A stretch of 15,102 bases of DNA from Bacilli bacterium. GTDB lineage: Bacteria > Bacillota_I > Bacilli_A > RF39 > UBA660. The notes beneath the pieces were generated by a model, which saw nothing but the letters and a program-made list of their open reading frames with translations, searched no databases and was not told where the DNA came from. The DNA lies in NCBI GenBank assembly GCA_016296185.1, contig JAEDJT010000035.1:1-15102 (forward strand). Reading direction: 5' to 3'. Position 1 is the stretch's first letter. Each line of letters opens with the position of its first letter. Below, one piece after another: positions 1-7,190 of the stretch. Both the position numbers and the translations under genes were made by a program.

Positions 1-20
1 TTATTTTTTTGTATTTTCAT
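1..20 (-). CDS. Start of a protein cut by the window edge
   Basis: Only the first six codons are inside the window, reading M-K-I-Q-K-N on the minus strand, and the frame is still open at base 1. The start is convincing because AGGAGGT lies at about 24-31, a few bases upstream of the ATG, and an extended -10 promoter sits just behind it at 47-55. The product cannot be identified from six residues. Confidence 0.6.
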
Positions 21-46
21 ATATACCTCCTAAAATATTGATTTTT

Positions 47-55
47 ATTATAACA
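47..55 (-). promoter_or_regulatory. Extended -10 promoter of the left-edge gene
   Basis: The minus strand reads TGTTATAAT, a perfect extended -10 element. It follows directly after the T-tract of the upstream terminator and leaves a leader of about 20 bases before the AGGAGG site. No good -35 is visible 16-18 bases upstream, so recognition probably rests on the TGn extension. Confidence 0.65.
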
Positions 56-56
56 T

Positions 57-85
57 AAAAAAAATAAGATATGATATCTTATTTT
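57..85 (-). terminator. Rho-independent terminator
   Basis: A perfect inverted repeat (61-72 against 74-85, arms AAAATAAGATAT) is followed on the minus strand by a T-tract. The stop codon of the 79-585 gene lies inside the repeat, so the terminator begins before translation ends. Confidence 0.75.
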
Positions 86-585
86 CTTTTTAACATACTA
101 AGTACTTTTCTTAATCCTTTTTCTTTTTTGAAATAGCTGGCATGAGTTCCTTCTGGTAAATCAAATTTTAAATTACCTTGTTTATGCCATAATATATCTC
201 TTACTGACATAATTTGAAATTCTAACAAATCAATTTGTGATGTTTTTTCATCATATTGTTTTTCTCTTTCTTTTTTTGGAAGTTTATTAAAAGACTCAGC
301 TATTTTATTTCTTTTTTTATTAATTTGTATACCATATTCTATTATTTGTTCTTCAGTCATGCTGTCTAATGAATTATAGTCAACCATCCATTCATTCTTT
401 TTAAAGAATTCTATTTCTTCTGGTTTTGAAAATTCTATAAATTCATATCTATTATCATCAGTTACTATAAAAATACCGTTAAATACTTTTTCAAAAATAG
501 ATGTTGGTATTTCTTTAGCATTATGTAAAAGGTAAGTTAAATCATTTTTTTGTACATATACTTTATTATTTGCAAATATCTTCAT
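79..585 (-). CDS. Hypothetical protein, 168 aa, soluble
   Basis: I do not recognise this family. The ATG at 585 has GGAGG 6-7 bases upstream, so the start is secure. The protein has no signal peptide or membrane segment. The N-terminal 60 residues look like a compact beta-rich unit (several short strands ending in a YEFIEF stretch). The middle is charged and helical, with a Lys/Arg/Glu-rich run around residues 88-115. The tail is very basic, ending LKRK. The gene lies 33 bases after the stop of the GGDEF gene with no terminator between them, so the two may be co-transcribed. A TATAAT at 608-613 could also give it its own start. A role alongside the GGDEF protein would be inference from position only. 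Confidence 0.8.
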   Translation of the reverse strand: MKIFANNKVYVQKNDLTYLLHNAKEIPTSIFEKVFNGIFIVTDDNRYEFIEFSKPEEIEFFKKNEWMVDYNSLDSMTEEQIIEYGIQINKKRNKIAESFNKLPKKEREKQYDEKTSQIDLLEFQIMSVRDILWHKQGNLKFDLPEGTHASYFKKEKGLRKVLSMLKRK

Positions 586-618
586 ATTAATCCTCCATGT
601 GATATATATTATATACTA

Positions 619-1848
619 TTATCTAGTAAATTTTAATTTTTTTTCTTTACTATAATTGTTTCCACTTACTAATGAATTTTCACTTATTAGTCCAGATAAA
701 TAATTATGTTCTTCTTCATTATCAATAAAATCAAATAATGTGATAGTTTCTGGAGCCACTTCTGCAAGCATTTTTAATTTATATTTTAAGATGGCATACT
801 TTTTAGGATCACTCATTGATTGTTTCCAGAAATTTGGACTAAATCTAAAATAATCAGTTGCTAATGATTCAAAAACATTATCTGGGATTGAACTATCTAT
901 TTTATCCAATACAAATCCTATATTTGCTTTTCTTAATTCGCTGATTGCTTGTCTTATAGTTCTTGCTTCTCTTCTATCGATATGTCTTAAGTCTGAAGCA
1001 ATGATGATTTTCTTTTTTTGATGTTCTGTTAAATTTTCTGTTTTACTTATTATATCTTCATATTTTAATAATGATTTATGATCAAATAATATTATTCCTT
1101 TATTTCTTAATTTTGTAATATTTTCTATAAAATAATTTAAATTATGCATATCTAAACTTTGTGATAATATACTACCTTCAATTCTTGAATAATTTCCTTC
1201 ACCTAAGAAACTTTTTCCACTAGCATTTTTTGTATATATTTGAGATATATTAGACTTTTCACCTTGTTTAGTGAATAATTCTCTTGTTGAATATACTAAA
1301 CTATTATCATTTATAAGTGAATCTAATTGTGTTTGAAATAAATCTTCTTCTAATTTTTTTGTCCATATTCTTTTATCGTATGTTTGATATATCATATCGT
1401 TTTTTTTAGCATGATACATCATATAATCTGCTATAGTTTTTGATTTATCAAAACTTAATACTACTTTTGAATCTCCGGCATTGAAATTTATTTTACATGG
1501 AGTAATTCTACTTAAATATATAAATTGTAGTCTTGTAGCTACTTCATTAAGTTTTTTATTAATATCTTCTGGTGTAAGAATTGTTAATATACAGTATTCA
1601 TCACCATGTAATCTTGATACTATTGAGACTTCTTTATTATTAAATATTTGATTTAATACTCTTGCAAAACATTTTAAACATTCGTCTCCTATTTCGTGTC
1701 CATATATATCATTTATTTGTTTAAATCTTTGTAAATCGATCATTATAACTCTTGTGTTTTGATTTTTTAAAATAAAATTATCTGCATAATCTGACATATA
1801 TTTTTCATTATATAATCCAGTTAATTCATCTATATATACATTTCCCAT
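619..1848 (-). CDS. GGDEF protein with divergent EAL-like C-terminal domain
   Basis: Predicted cytosolic cyclic-di-nucleotide signalling protein of 409 aa. Residues 5-130 are a GGDEF domain: DELTGLYN near the N-terminus, then DLQRFKQINDIYGHEIGDE (38-56) and the signature loop at 80-86, which reads LHGDEY instead of GGDEF/GGEEF. Residues about 190-400 have the helix-strand spacing of an EAL phosphodiesterase, with I-I-I-A-S-D-L, GFVLDKID and a late AEVAPET segment. The catalytic EAL triplet and the DDFG metal motif are not recognisable, so this half is probably inactive or a binding module. No sensor or membrane region is present. A longer reading frame to 1890 exists, but its first 14 codons overlap a strong promoter and lack a ribosome site, while ATG 1848 has AGGGGG upstream. 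Followed after 33 bases by a hypothetical gene. Confidence 0.85.
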   Translation of the reverse strand: MGNVYIDELTGLYNEKYMSDYADNFILKNQNTRVIMIDLQRFKQINDIYGHEIGDECLKCFARVLNQIFNNKEVSIVSRLHGDEYCILTILTPEDINKKLNEVATRLQFIYLSRITPCKINFNAGDSKVVLSFDKSKTIADYMMYHAKKNDMIYQTYDKRIWTKKLEEDLFQTQLDSLINDNSLVYSTRELFTKQGEKSNISQIYTKNASGKSFLGEGNYSRIEGSILSQSLDMHNLNYFIENITKLRNKGIILFDHKSLLKYEDIISKTENLTEHQKKKIIIASDLRHIDRREARTIRQAISELRKANIGFVLDKIDSSIPDNVFESLATDYFRFSPNFWKQSMSDPKKYAILKYKLKMLAEVAPETITLFDFIDNEEEHNYLSGLISENSLVSGNNYSKEKKLKFTR

Positions 1849-1878
1849 AATAATCCCCCTTTTTTTACGTGCATGATG

Positions 1879-1907
1879 ATTATAACACAATGAACTTTTT
1901 TAATCAA
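1879..1907 (-). promoter_or_regulatory. Sigma-A promoter of the GGDEF gene
   Basis: The minus strand has -35 TTGATT (1902-1907), a 17-base spacer and -10 TATAAT (1879-1884) with a TGn extension. It places the transcript start about 25 bases before ATG 1848 and argues against the longer upstream start. Confidence 0.8.
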
Positions 1908-1934
1908 AATTACTTTTATTTTTGTTTACATTTT

Positions 1935-3023
1935 TTATTTCATTTTTAATTCTAAACTTTTTATATATAATTCTGATAATGATTTATAGTTATTATAATA
2001 ATCCATATCATATTTTTTTAATAATTCTAGAAGATTCATTTTTGTTTCTTGCATTATACTTTTATATATGTATAATCCTTTTTCTTTATCTTCTTTTGTT
2101 TTATTATATAATTCTAATGCTATTAGATATGAATTTACTAATGGGAATATAATTGATATAGGATTAGCTAAAGTTACACCAATTTCTTCTCTTGTATATT
2201 CTATATTTGTTTTACATTTATGTATTTTTTTGTTTAATTTATCAATTAATATTTTATTTCCTAGTGTATGACATATTATATCTTGTATTTTTATATCCCA
2301 TATATAATATATTGTTTTTAATAATCTGTTAGACATTAATAAGGCAGTTAATTCTGCGGATGGATTATCTAATTCTTTTTTAATAAAGTCCATCATTAAT
2401 AATTCAAAATAATAGCTTTCTACTTCTGAAAAAATTTTCATTTCTGGATTTATGTTATCACAATATAGCATGTGTGTTAGTAGATGGCCACATTCATGAG
2501 CAAATACTGTTGCATCTTCAATTGTACTTCCTAAATACATTGATATATATCCTTTATTTTCATGCGGTATTTTTATTGCTCTTCCATGTACTGCAGATGA
2601 TATTACATTATCATTTTTTTGTTTGAAGTTTATTATATTATTTTGAGGATTTAATATTATATTCATTACTTTTAGTATTTCTGGATCGTTAATACTTTTA
2701 AAGAAATCATTTGTTACGGATATTATATTTTCTGGTGATAGAAAATCATCTTCCACAATTAGATTATATGGAATAAAGTTATCGGGTTTAAAATACTTAT
2801 ATAATTCTAATGATTGTTTATATAATTCTGGATACATTTTTAATAAGTCTTTTTTTAACTTAAAATATGCTTTTTTGTATTCATTTAAAGTGCATGAATT
2901 ATTAATAACATTTGGATCACTTGATATTGGTTTATTATCTAATTCTCCAAGAATTATTTCTTTTGCTTGTTCATCTAAATTTGATGCTATTATTTTTTCT
3001 TTGTCCCAACAATATTTTTCCAT
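1935..3023 (-). CDS. M3-type zinc metallopeptidase (oligoendopeptidase F-like)
   Basis: A 362-aa cytosolic protein carrying the zinc peptidase motif HECGH at residues 176-180. Twenty-odd residues later comes F-S-E-V-E-S (198-203), matching the FxAEVAS glutamate region of family M3/oligoendopeptidase F, so H176, H180 and E200 are the expected zinc ligands and E177 the catalytic base. Family members hydrolyse short peptides. At 362 aa it is much shorter than typical PepF (about 600 aa): the N-terminal lobe is reduced and the rest is helical. No signal peptide or membrane segment is visible. ATG 3023 has AAGGGG upstream and its own promoter at 3050-3078, so it is probably transcribed alone. The assignment to clan MA is solid; the exact subfamily is inference. 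Confidence 0.8.
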   Translation of the reverse strand: MEKYCWDKEKIIASNLDEQAKEIILGELDNKPISSDPNVINNSCTLNEYKKAYFKLKKDLLKMYPELYKQSLELYKYFKPDNFIPYNLIVEDDFLSPENIISVTNDFFKSINDPEILKVMNIILNPQNNIINFKQKNDNVISSAVHGRAIKIPHENKGYISMYLGSTIEDATVFAHECGHLLTHMLYCDNINPEMKIFSEVESYYFELLMMDFIKKELDNPSAELTALLMSNRLLKTIYYIWDIKIQDIICHTLGNKILIDKLNKKIHKCKTNIEYTREEIGVTLANPISIIFPLVNSYLIALELYNKTKEDKEKGLYIYKSIMQETKMNLLELLKKYDMDYYNNYKSLSELYIKSLELKMK

Positions 3024-3049
3024 AACTATCCCCTTAATTTTTTTGTGTT

Positions 3050-3078
3050 ATTGTAACATTTATGATATTAAAAAACAA
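3050..3078 (-). promoter_or_regulatory. Promoter of the M3-type peptidase
   Basis: The minus strand reads -35 TTGTTT (3073-3078), 17 bases, then -10 TACAAT (3050-3055) preceded by TGT. It begins immediately after the T-tract of the upstream terminator. Confidence 0.7.
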
Positions 3079-3080
3079 AT

Positions 3081-3106
3081 AAAAAAGTAAGATATTACTC
3101 TTACTT
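3081..3106 (-). terminator. Rho-independent terminator
   Basis: An 8-bp stem (AAGTAAGA at 3085-3092 with TCTTACTT at 3099-3106) and a 6-base loop are followed on the minus strand by TTTTTT. The stop codon of the 3101-3457 gene is inside the stem. Confidence 0.8.
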
Positions 3107-3457
3107 CATCCATATGTTGTAATAATTACTTATAACGTCATTACCTTTCCATAAATCTGCAATAGATGTTTTAAATTCTATTATTGGATTATTTTTATAA
3201 TAGTCTATTTTTTTTATAACTCCTTTATTATTATCTGTTATTTCTACGTATTTTTTTTCAAATTCTTGATATTCTCTTTTAGGTAAGAATTTATCTTTTA
3301 TTGGTTTAGCTATCATTTCGTAACCACAATTAGATTTAGTTTCCTCCTTATCAATTTCTCTAATCTTTACTCTACCGCTTTCATATACTTTTACTACTTG
3401 ATAGAAATGTGCTATTCCTCTATTCTCATAAAATATATCTCCTATTTTAATATTCAT
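3101..3457 (-). CDS. Small hypothetical protein with GDIFY start, 118 aa
   Basis: Function unknown. The N-terminus (IGDIFYENRG, then FYQVVKVYESGRVKIREI) resembles the short beta-barrel opening found in many small hypothetical and phage-borne proteins that begin with GDIF and carry FYQVV; this is pattern resemblance only. The central part is lysine-rich and the C-terminus ends in an aromatic stretch (SNYYNIWMK). No membrane segment, no clear catalytic pattern and a single cysteine. The start is well supported: AGGAGGT at 3461-3467 lies three bases before the ATG and a promoter is at 3499-3527. It is a single-gene transcript, with a terminator over its stop codon. An accessory origin is possible but cannot be shown from base composition, which matches its neighbours. 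Confidence 0.75.
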   Translation of the reverse strand: MNIKIGDIFYENRGIAHFYQVVKVYESGRVKIREIDKEETKSNCGYEMIAKPIKDKFLPKREYQEFEKKYVEITDNNKGVIKKIDYYKNNPIIEFKTSIADLWKGNDVISNYYNIWMK

Positions 3458-3498
3458 AATACCTCCTATAAATATATTTTTTTCCTTTCTTGAATATA

Positions 3499-3527
3499 TT
3501 TATATAATATTATGGAATATTTAACAA
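3499..3527 (-). promoter_or_regulatory. Promoter of the GDIFY small protein
   Basis: The minus strand has -35 TTGTTA (3522-3527), a 17-base spacer and -10 TATAAA (3499-3504). Just upstream at 3529-3539 is TGACCAAGACA, which recurs upstream of the gene at 13850-14983. Confidence 0.7.
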
Positions 3528-3570
3528 ATGTCTTGGTCATATATGGTTCTAGTAACTAAATTATATAATA

Positions 3571-3594
3571 AAAAAAGATATATTTCTATATCTT
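3571..3594 (-). terminator. Terminator with GAAA loop
   Basis: A perfect 8-bp stem (AAGATATA at 3575-3582 and TATATCTT at 3587-3594) encloses a loop that reads GAAA in the minus transcript and is followed by a T-tract. It overlaps the stop of the MarR remnant. Confidence 0.8.
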
Positions 3595-3990
3595 ATTTTG
3601 TTTTGTATAATGTTTCATATAAAGTATTAATTTCATTGTTTGTTAAATTAAAATTACATGACATTTTTTTAGGTATATCTTTAGCTTTTTCTTTTAATTT
3701 AGTTCCTTCTTTTGTAATTGTTATTATTATATTTCTTTCATCACATATATTTCTTTTTCTTAATATGTATCCTTTGTTTTCTAATTGTTTTAATAATGGT
3801 GTTAATGTTCCAGGTACAATATAGAATTTATTTAAATGATTTAATGTATATTTAGCTACGTATTCACTTGAAATACTATTAAAATAATTAAACATAGCAA
3901 ATTTTGCGGCAGTTAAATTTTTTGTTGTTGCAAAAACCTTTTACTCCACTCATCATCTAAGTTAGTTAAAATACTTCTAGTACTACTATT
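3593..3990 (-). pseudogene. MarR-family regulator, frame-disrupted
   Basis: The continuous part (3593-3895 and a few codons further upstream) is a MarR winged helix close to the OhrR type: VPGTLTPLLKQLENKGY, then R-K-R and D-E-R-N of the wing, then ITKEGTKLKEKA. Family members repress stress genes and respond to oxidants or phenolic ligands. The ATG at 3895 falls inside the domain and has no ribosome site. Homology continues upstream in the same frame (NLTAAKFAMF) until a stop at 3941-3943. Coding-like sequence (LTNLDDEWSKRFLQQQK) continues in another frame that stops at 3913-3915. The two frames join at a run of six A residues (3918-3923); one extra A would give one protein through the join. 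That second frame has no ATG, GTG or TTG start before the thioredoxin stop, so the 5' end seems damaged too. A sequencing error in the run is the alternative. Confidence 0.65.
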
Positions 3991-4024
3991 ATTATATTTA
4001 TATAGTATGTTTTTTTTTATATTT

Positions 4025-4339
4025 TTAATCCATTATACTTATTACTTCTTTTAATTCTTCTTTTGATTTTAATCCTATACTTTTATTTTTTAATTCACCA
4101 TTTTTAAATACTAGTATTGTTGGAATTGACATTATTTCATATTTACTTACTGTGTCATAATTATCATCGATGTTTATTTTATAGAATTTTGTATCGTTTG
4201 TTTCTTCAGCTAATTCATCAATAATTGGTGATAGCATTTTACAAGGTCCACACCATTCTGCAAAACAATCTATTACTACTTTTTCATCTTTTGTAATCAT
4301 TTCATTAATATTTGAATCATTAATTGTTATAACTGCCAT
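4025..4339 (-). CDS. trxA: Thioredoxin
   Basis: A 104-aa cytosolic dithiol-disulfide oxidoreductase that reduces protein disulfides and is recharged by thioredoxin reductase. The active site WCGPC is at residues 29-33 (C30, C33), the buried aspartate is D24, and the cis-proline loop SIPT has P73. Length and fold order match classical thioredoxin. The ATG at 4339 lies one base after the trxB stop, and its ribosome site AAAGGAG is within the last trxB codons, so the two are translationally coupled. No terminator follows it; the MarR remnant lies immediately downstream. This is a housekeeping thioredoxin rather than a glutaredoxin-like or NrdH protein. Confidence 0.96.
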   Translation of the reverse strand: MAVITINDSNINEMITKDEKVVIDCFAEWCGPCKMLSPIIDELAEETNDTKFYKINIDDNYDTVSKYEIMSIPTILVFKNGELKNKSIGLKSKEELKEVISIMD

Positions 4340-4340
4340 A

Positions 4341-5237
4341 TTAATTATCTCCTTTCATTTCTTTTATTGCTATACTTGCTGCAATACTTCCATCACTCAC
4401 TGCTGTAGTTAATTGTCTTAATTCTTTTGTTCTTGTATCTCCTGCAACATATATACCTTTTGTTTTTGTATGTACATCATCTATAGTTTTTATATATCCG
4501 TTCTCTAGATCAACAACATTATTAAAAATTTCGTTTTTAGGTTCTTGTCCTATTGCTATAAATAATCCATTTATTTCAATTGTTGTTTCTTCTTCTGAGT
4601 TATTTTTTATTGTAATTGATTCTAGTCTTTCATTACCATTTATAGATATAATGTTTGAATTAAGAATAAGTTTAATATTGTCTTTAGCTTTTATTTCATC
4701 TAAATATTTATTATCTCCTCTAAATTCATCTCTTCTATGAATTAGGTAAACTTCTTTTGCTAATTCTGATAAGTATAAAGCATCTTCTAATGCTGTATTT
4801 CCTCCACCGTTTACTGCAACAATTTTATTTTTAAAGAAATTTCCATCACATGTAGCACAGTATGAAACACCTTTTCCTATAAATTCTTTTTCATTTGGTA
4901 AATTTAATTTTCTATTTTGAGCACCTGTAGCAATGATAACTGATGTAGCTTGATATGTATCTTTATTTGTAACAACAGTTTTATCTTCATTTACTCTTAT
5001 TACTGTTTCATATTTTATTTCACCACCAAGTTTTTTTACTTGATTATACATATTTGTTGCTAATTCAAATCCAGATATTGATTCATATCCTGGATAGTTT
5101 TCAATGTTACTAGCATTTATTATTTGACCACCATATGAAGATGATTCTAATAATAATATTTTTTTATTTGCTCTTAATAAATATATAGCGCTTGTCATTC
5201 CTGCAGGTCCTGCTCCTATAATTATACAATCATACAT
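4341..5237 (-). CDS. trxB: Thioredoxin reductase (NADPH, FAD)
   Basis: A low-molecular-weight thioredoxin reductase of 298 aa that passes electrons from NADPH through FAD to thioredoxin. In order: FAD-binding GAGPAG (8-13), redox pair CATC (C127, C130) followed by D131, NAD(P)-binding GGGNTA (144-149), HRRDEFR (167-173) whose arginines favour NADPH, and a C-terminal IYVAGD then TAVSDGSIAA FAD segment. GGGNTA replaces the commoner GGGDSA. A longer frame starts with GTG at 5246, but that GTG is part of the AGGTGAT ribosome site, so ATG 5237 is the real start. It is coupled to trxA downstream. A weak extended -10 lies at 5255-5263. Confidence 0.96.
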   Translation of the reverse strand: MYDCIIIGAGPAGMTSAIYLLRANKKILLLESSSYGGQIINASNIENYPGYESISGFELATNMYNQVKKLGGEIKYETVIRVNEDKTVVTNKDTYQATSVIIATGAQNRKLNLPNEKEFIGKGVSYCATCDGNFFKNKIVAVNGGGNTALEDALYLSELAKEVYLIHRRDEFRGDNKYLDEIKAKDNIKLILNSNIISINGNERLESITIKNNSEEETTIEINGLFIAIGQEPKNEIFNNVVDLENGYIKTIDDVHTKTKGIYVAGDTRTKELRQLTTAVSDGSIAASIAIKEMKGDN

Positions 5238-5254
5238 ATATATCACCTAATATT

Positions 5255-5263
5255 ATTTTATCA
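5255..5263 (-). promoter_or_regulatory. Extended -10 element before trxB
   Basis: The minus strand reads TGATAAAAT directly after the T-tract of the preceding terminator; no -35 is recognisable. This is the only candidate promoter between the terminator and trxB. Confidence 0.5.
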
Positions 5264-5264
5264 T

Positions 5265-5290
5265 AAAAAAAAGATATATTTCTATACCTT
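5265..5290 (-). terminator. Terminator with GAAA loop
   Basis: In the minus transcript AAGGUAUA pairs with UAUAUCUU through one G-U pair around a GAAA loop, followed by eight U residues. It ends the DUF1653 transcript. The mismatch on the plus strand shows the hairpin is built for minus-strand RNA. Confidence 0.8.
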
Positions 5291-5296
5291 ATTTTT

Positions 5297-5575
5297 TTAA
5301 TTCAAAACGATATTTTGTTTAATTTCAGGATATTTTTCATGATCTACTTCTGACATAAATATTTTATAAGGTCTTGCAGCACAGTCAACACCTTTGATGC
5401 AAACTGTTTCATATAATGGTTTGTATATCATTAATATTTCACCGTTTTCAGTATGTTTAGATGTTCCTATAATTTCGTATAGATAAACATTGGGATTTTC
5501 TTTAATTTGTTCTTCACTCATTGTTTCTCTTTTAAAATGTTGAACAATATCTCCTATATTAAAACTTCTTTCTAT
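5297..5575 (-). CDS. DUF1653 family protein, probable ATA start
   Basis: A small cytosolic protein of a widespread family of unknown function (DUF1653). Signatures are YLYEIIGTSKHTENGE, IYKPLYE and ARPYKIFMSEVDHEKYP. Read from the first ATG (5521) it has 74 aa and lacks the family's N-terminal strand. In the same frame upstream the sequence encodes F-N-I-G-D-I-V-Q-H-F-K-R-E-T, which fits the family start, and reaches an in-frame TAA without meeting ATG, GTG or TTG. The codon where Met is expected is ATA (5573-5575), with AAGGAAG (5584-5590) eight bases upstream; ATG 5521 has only a poor site. I therefore annotate ATA as the likely start (92 aa). A point mutation or base-call error in ATG is the alternative. 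Confidence 0.75.
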   Translation of the reverse strand: MERSFNIGDIVQHFKRETMSEEQIKENPNVYLYEIIGTSKHTENGEILMIYKPLYETVCIKGVDCAARPYKIFMSEVDHEKYPEIKQNIVLN

Positions 5576-5600
5576 AGTTTAATCTTCCTTTAGTATTACT

Positions 5601-5609
5601 ATTATATCA
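5601..5609 (-). promoter_or_regulatory. Extended -10 promoter of the DUF1653 gene
   Basis: The minus strand reads TGATATAAT, a perfect extended -10, about 25 bases before the proposed ATA start. A TTGATT occurs too close to serve as its -35. Confidence 0.6.
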
Positions 5610-5637
5610 TATATAATCAAGTGATTTATTTATTATA

Positions 5638-6267
5638 TTATTTAGTTAGTTTTTTAGTTAATGATTGTTTAGTTTCTATCGTTTTTTTGTTTTTCTCTTT
5701 TATCCAATTTATAAAATCTATTGTTGCGTCTGTTCTATCATCAATTCTTGTTGTTCTTTCTTCATCACTCATTTCAGCTAATGTTTTCGTACAATTTTTT
5801 GGAATAAATATGTACCATAAATTTGATTTTGCTTTTTTTAACTCATTCCCTCTAGGTTCATATGACAAGTTACCTTCACTTTTTCCATAGAATTGAATAA
5901 ATTCTTCTCCATCATAATAAGTTAAACAATCAAGAAAATAACAATATCTATCATTTTCATTAGACATATCAGATAATACTTTATCTATATTACTTGCTAC
6001 TCCACTTCTTTTTACAAATGCTCCTGGATAATAAGGGTTATTTGGATAACTTCTAATATAAAAACCACAATCTACAACAAAGACAGGAGACTTAATTTGT
6101 TCATATGCTGATATCGCTTTTTCTTTGCTTATTATTTCAATATCATTTATATCTGGTTCATCAATATCTATTTTGGAATATTCTATGTTTATACCATATT
6201 TTTCAAACTTTTCTTTAACTGAAATATATTTACCATAATTTCCTGTAACGTATGTTATATTTTGCAT
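5638..6267 (-). CDS. HAM1/RdgB-type non-canonical NTP pyrophosphatase
   Basis: A 209-aa member of the ITPase/HAM1 family, which hydrolyses (d)ITP, XTP or related NTPs to the monophosphate and pyrophosphate. Visible family features: the N-terminal VTGNYGKY (7-14) where the family binds triphosphate, an acidic IDIDEPD segment (38-44), the strand FVVDCGFYI (63-71) where the usual D-D/S-G-L becomes V-D-C-G-F, PGAFVKR (81-87), and the late IFIPKNCTKTLAEMSDEER. The C-terminus after about residue 190 is an extra basic tail rich in Lys and Thr. Its ATG lies one base after the SIS gene stop and its AAGGAG site is inside that gene, so the two proteins are made together. The divergent loops suggest a specialised substrate rather than plain housekeeping RdgB. 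Confidence 0.88.
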   Translation of the reverse strand: MQNITYVTGNYGKYISVKEKFEKYGINIEYSKIDIDEPDINDIEIISKEKAISAYEQIKSPVFVVDCGFYIRSYPNNPYYPGAFVKRSGVASNIDKVLSDMSNENDRYCYFLDCLTYYDGEEFIQFYGKSEGNLSYEPRGNELKKAKSNLWYIFIPKNCTKTLAEMSDEERTTRIDDRTDATIDFINWIKEKNKKTIETKQSLTKKLTK

Positions 6268-6268
6268 A

Positions 6269-7183
6269 TTACATTTCTCCTTTATATTTATATAATTTTT
6301 TTACTATTGGTGAATAATCAACTTTTGATAAATCCATTCCTTTATTTTCTGCTAATTTTTTTGTTAAATACATTGAACATATTGTAGCATAAAAGTCATT
6401 ATCAACAATACAATCATTAGGGTAGAATCTATCGACTTTTACTATTTCTGTATAATATTCTTTTAAATTGTTAAATAACAATTCATCTAATTCTTTTTCA
6501 CTGTTAAATAGAATAAGTCCATTGTTAGATTTATATGATAATGTAGATCTACCATGACAATAATCATATTTATCATGAATTACAGGAATAGCAATTCCTG
6601 ACTCAGTCATTGTAGTTTCTAGAAATTTTGATGCAGTTATTGAATCATAGCCAGTTAATATTTCATATACATTATTATGATGAATATTAATATCTTTTGA
6701 TTTATCAAACATTTTTGATAATATACTTTCAAAATGAGGCAATCTTAAGGGATGATAATAATGATATAAAATTGCCATAGGCATTAGTGTACTTGCTAAT
6801 GATATAAAACTATTTTCTTTTTTTATTGTGGAATTATATTTTATTGTTTCAACATTATCATATAATTTATCTCCATTAGTAAATAAATATATTTTTTTGT
6901 TCTTATCCAAAATGTTTTCTATAACATAACCTTTACCACTATAGCTAAAAATAATAATATTATCTATATTATCTAAATTCATGTAGTTTAGGTCTCTTGA
7001 GCTTTTCACATTTGATATACCTAATACTTTTGATGCGAATGTGGATACTACAGATGATCCTCCAGCTCCTACTAACACTGTATTTCCTTTAATATTTTTT
7101 AATTGTTGCTTGATAGCTAATAAATCGCTTTTTTCTAGAGTATCTAATACTCTTTCTTGTAATAAATTAAAGTTTTGTTCCAT
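6269..7183 (-). CDS. SIS-domain sugar-phosphate-binding protein
   Basis: A 304-aa cytosolic protein with the SIS (sugar isomerase) fold. The first SIS unit covers roughly residues 20-130: a VLVGAGGSS strand-loop (36-44) and IIFSYSGKGYVIE (77-89), the Ser/Gly loop that holds the phosphate of a phosphosugar. A second, weaker unit follows, with an ESGIAIPV strand and DYCHGR at the position where related deglycases and aminotransferases have an E/H-H-G catalytic loop. The family includes phosphosugar isomerases and deglycases; the substrate cannot be told here. It starts at ATG 7183 with AAGGAGG, but this site is fully paired in a hairpin (7191-7222), so it probably depends on translation of the upstream WYL gene. 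It is coupled to the HAM1 gene downstream. Confidence 0.8.
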   Translation of the reverse strand: MEQNFNLLQERVLDTLEKSDLLAIKQQLKNIKGNTVLVGAGGSSVVSTFASKVLGISNVKSSRDLNYMNLDNIDNIIIFSYSGKGYVIENILDKNKKIYLFTNGDKLYDNVETIKYNSTIKKENSFISLASTLMPMAILYHYYHPLRLPHFESILSKMFDKSKDINIHHNNVYEILTGYDSITASKFLETTMTESGIAIPVIHDKYDYCHGRSTLSYKSNNGLILFNSEKELDELLFNNLKEYYTEIVKVDRFYPNDCIVDNDFYATICSMYLTKKLAENKGMDLSKVDYSPIVKKLYKYKGEM

Positions 7184-7190
7184 ATAATAA

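Noticed and set aside
1849..1890. N-terminal extension of the GGDEF gene (start at 1890)
   Set aside because: It overlaps the TGTTATAAT promoter and has no ribosome site; ATG 1848 has AGGGGG.
1922..2152. Plus-strand reading frame, and others at 2875-3090, 3528-3824, 5621-5890, 10414-10656, 12114-12374 and 13005-13202
   Set aside because: They lie opposite well-supported genes or relics, encode hydrophobic Leu/Phe/Tyr-rich text typical of the complement of AT-rich genes, and lack ribosome sites.
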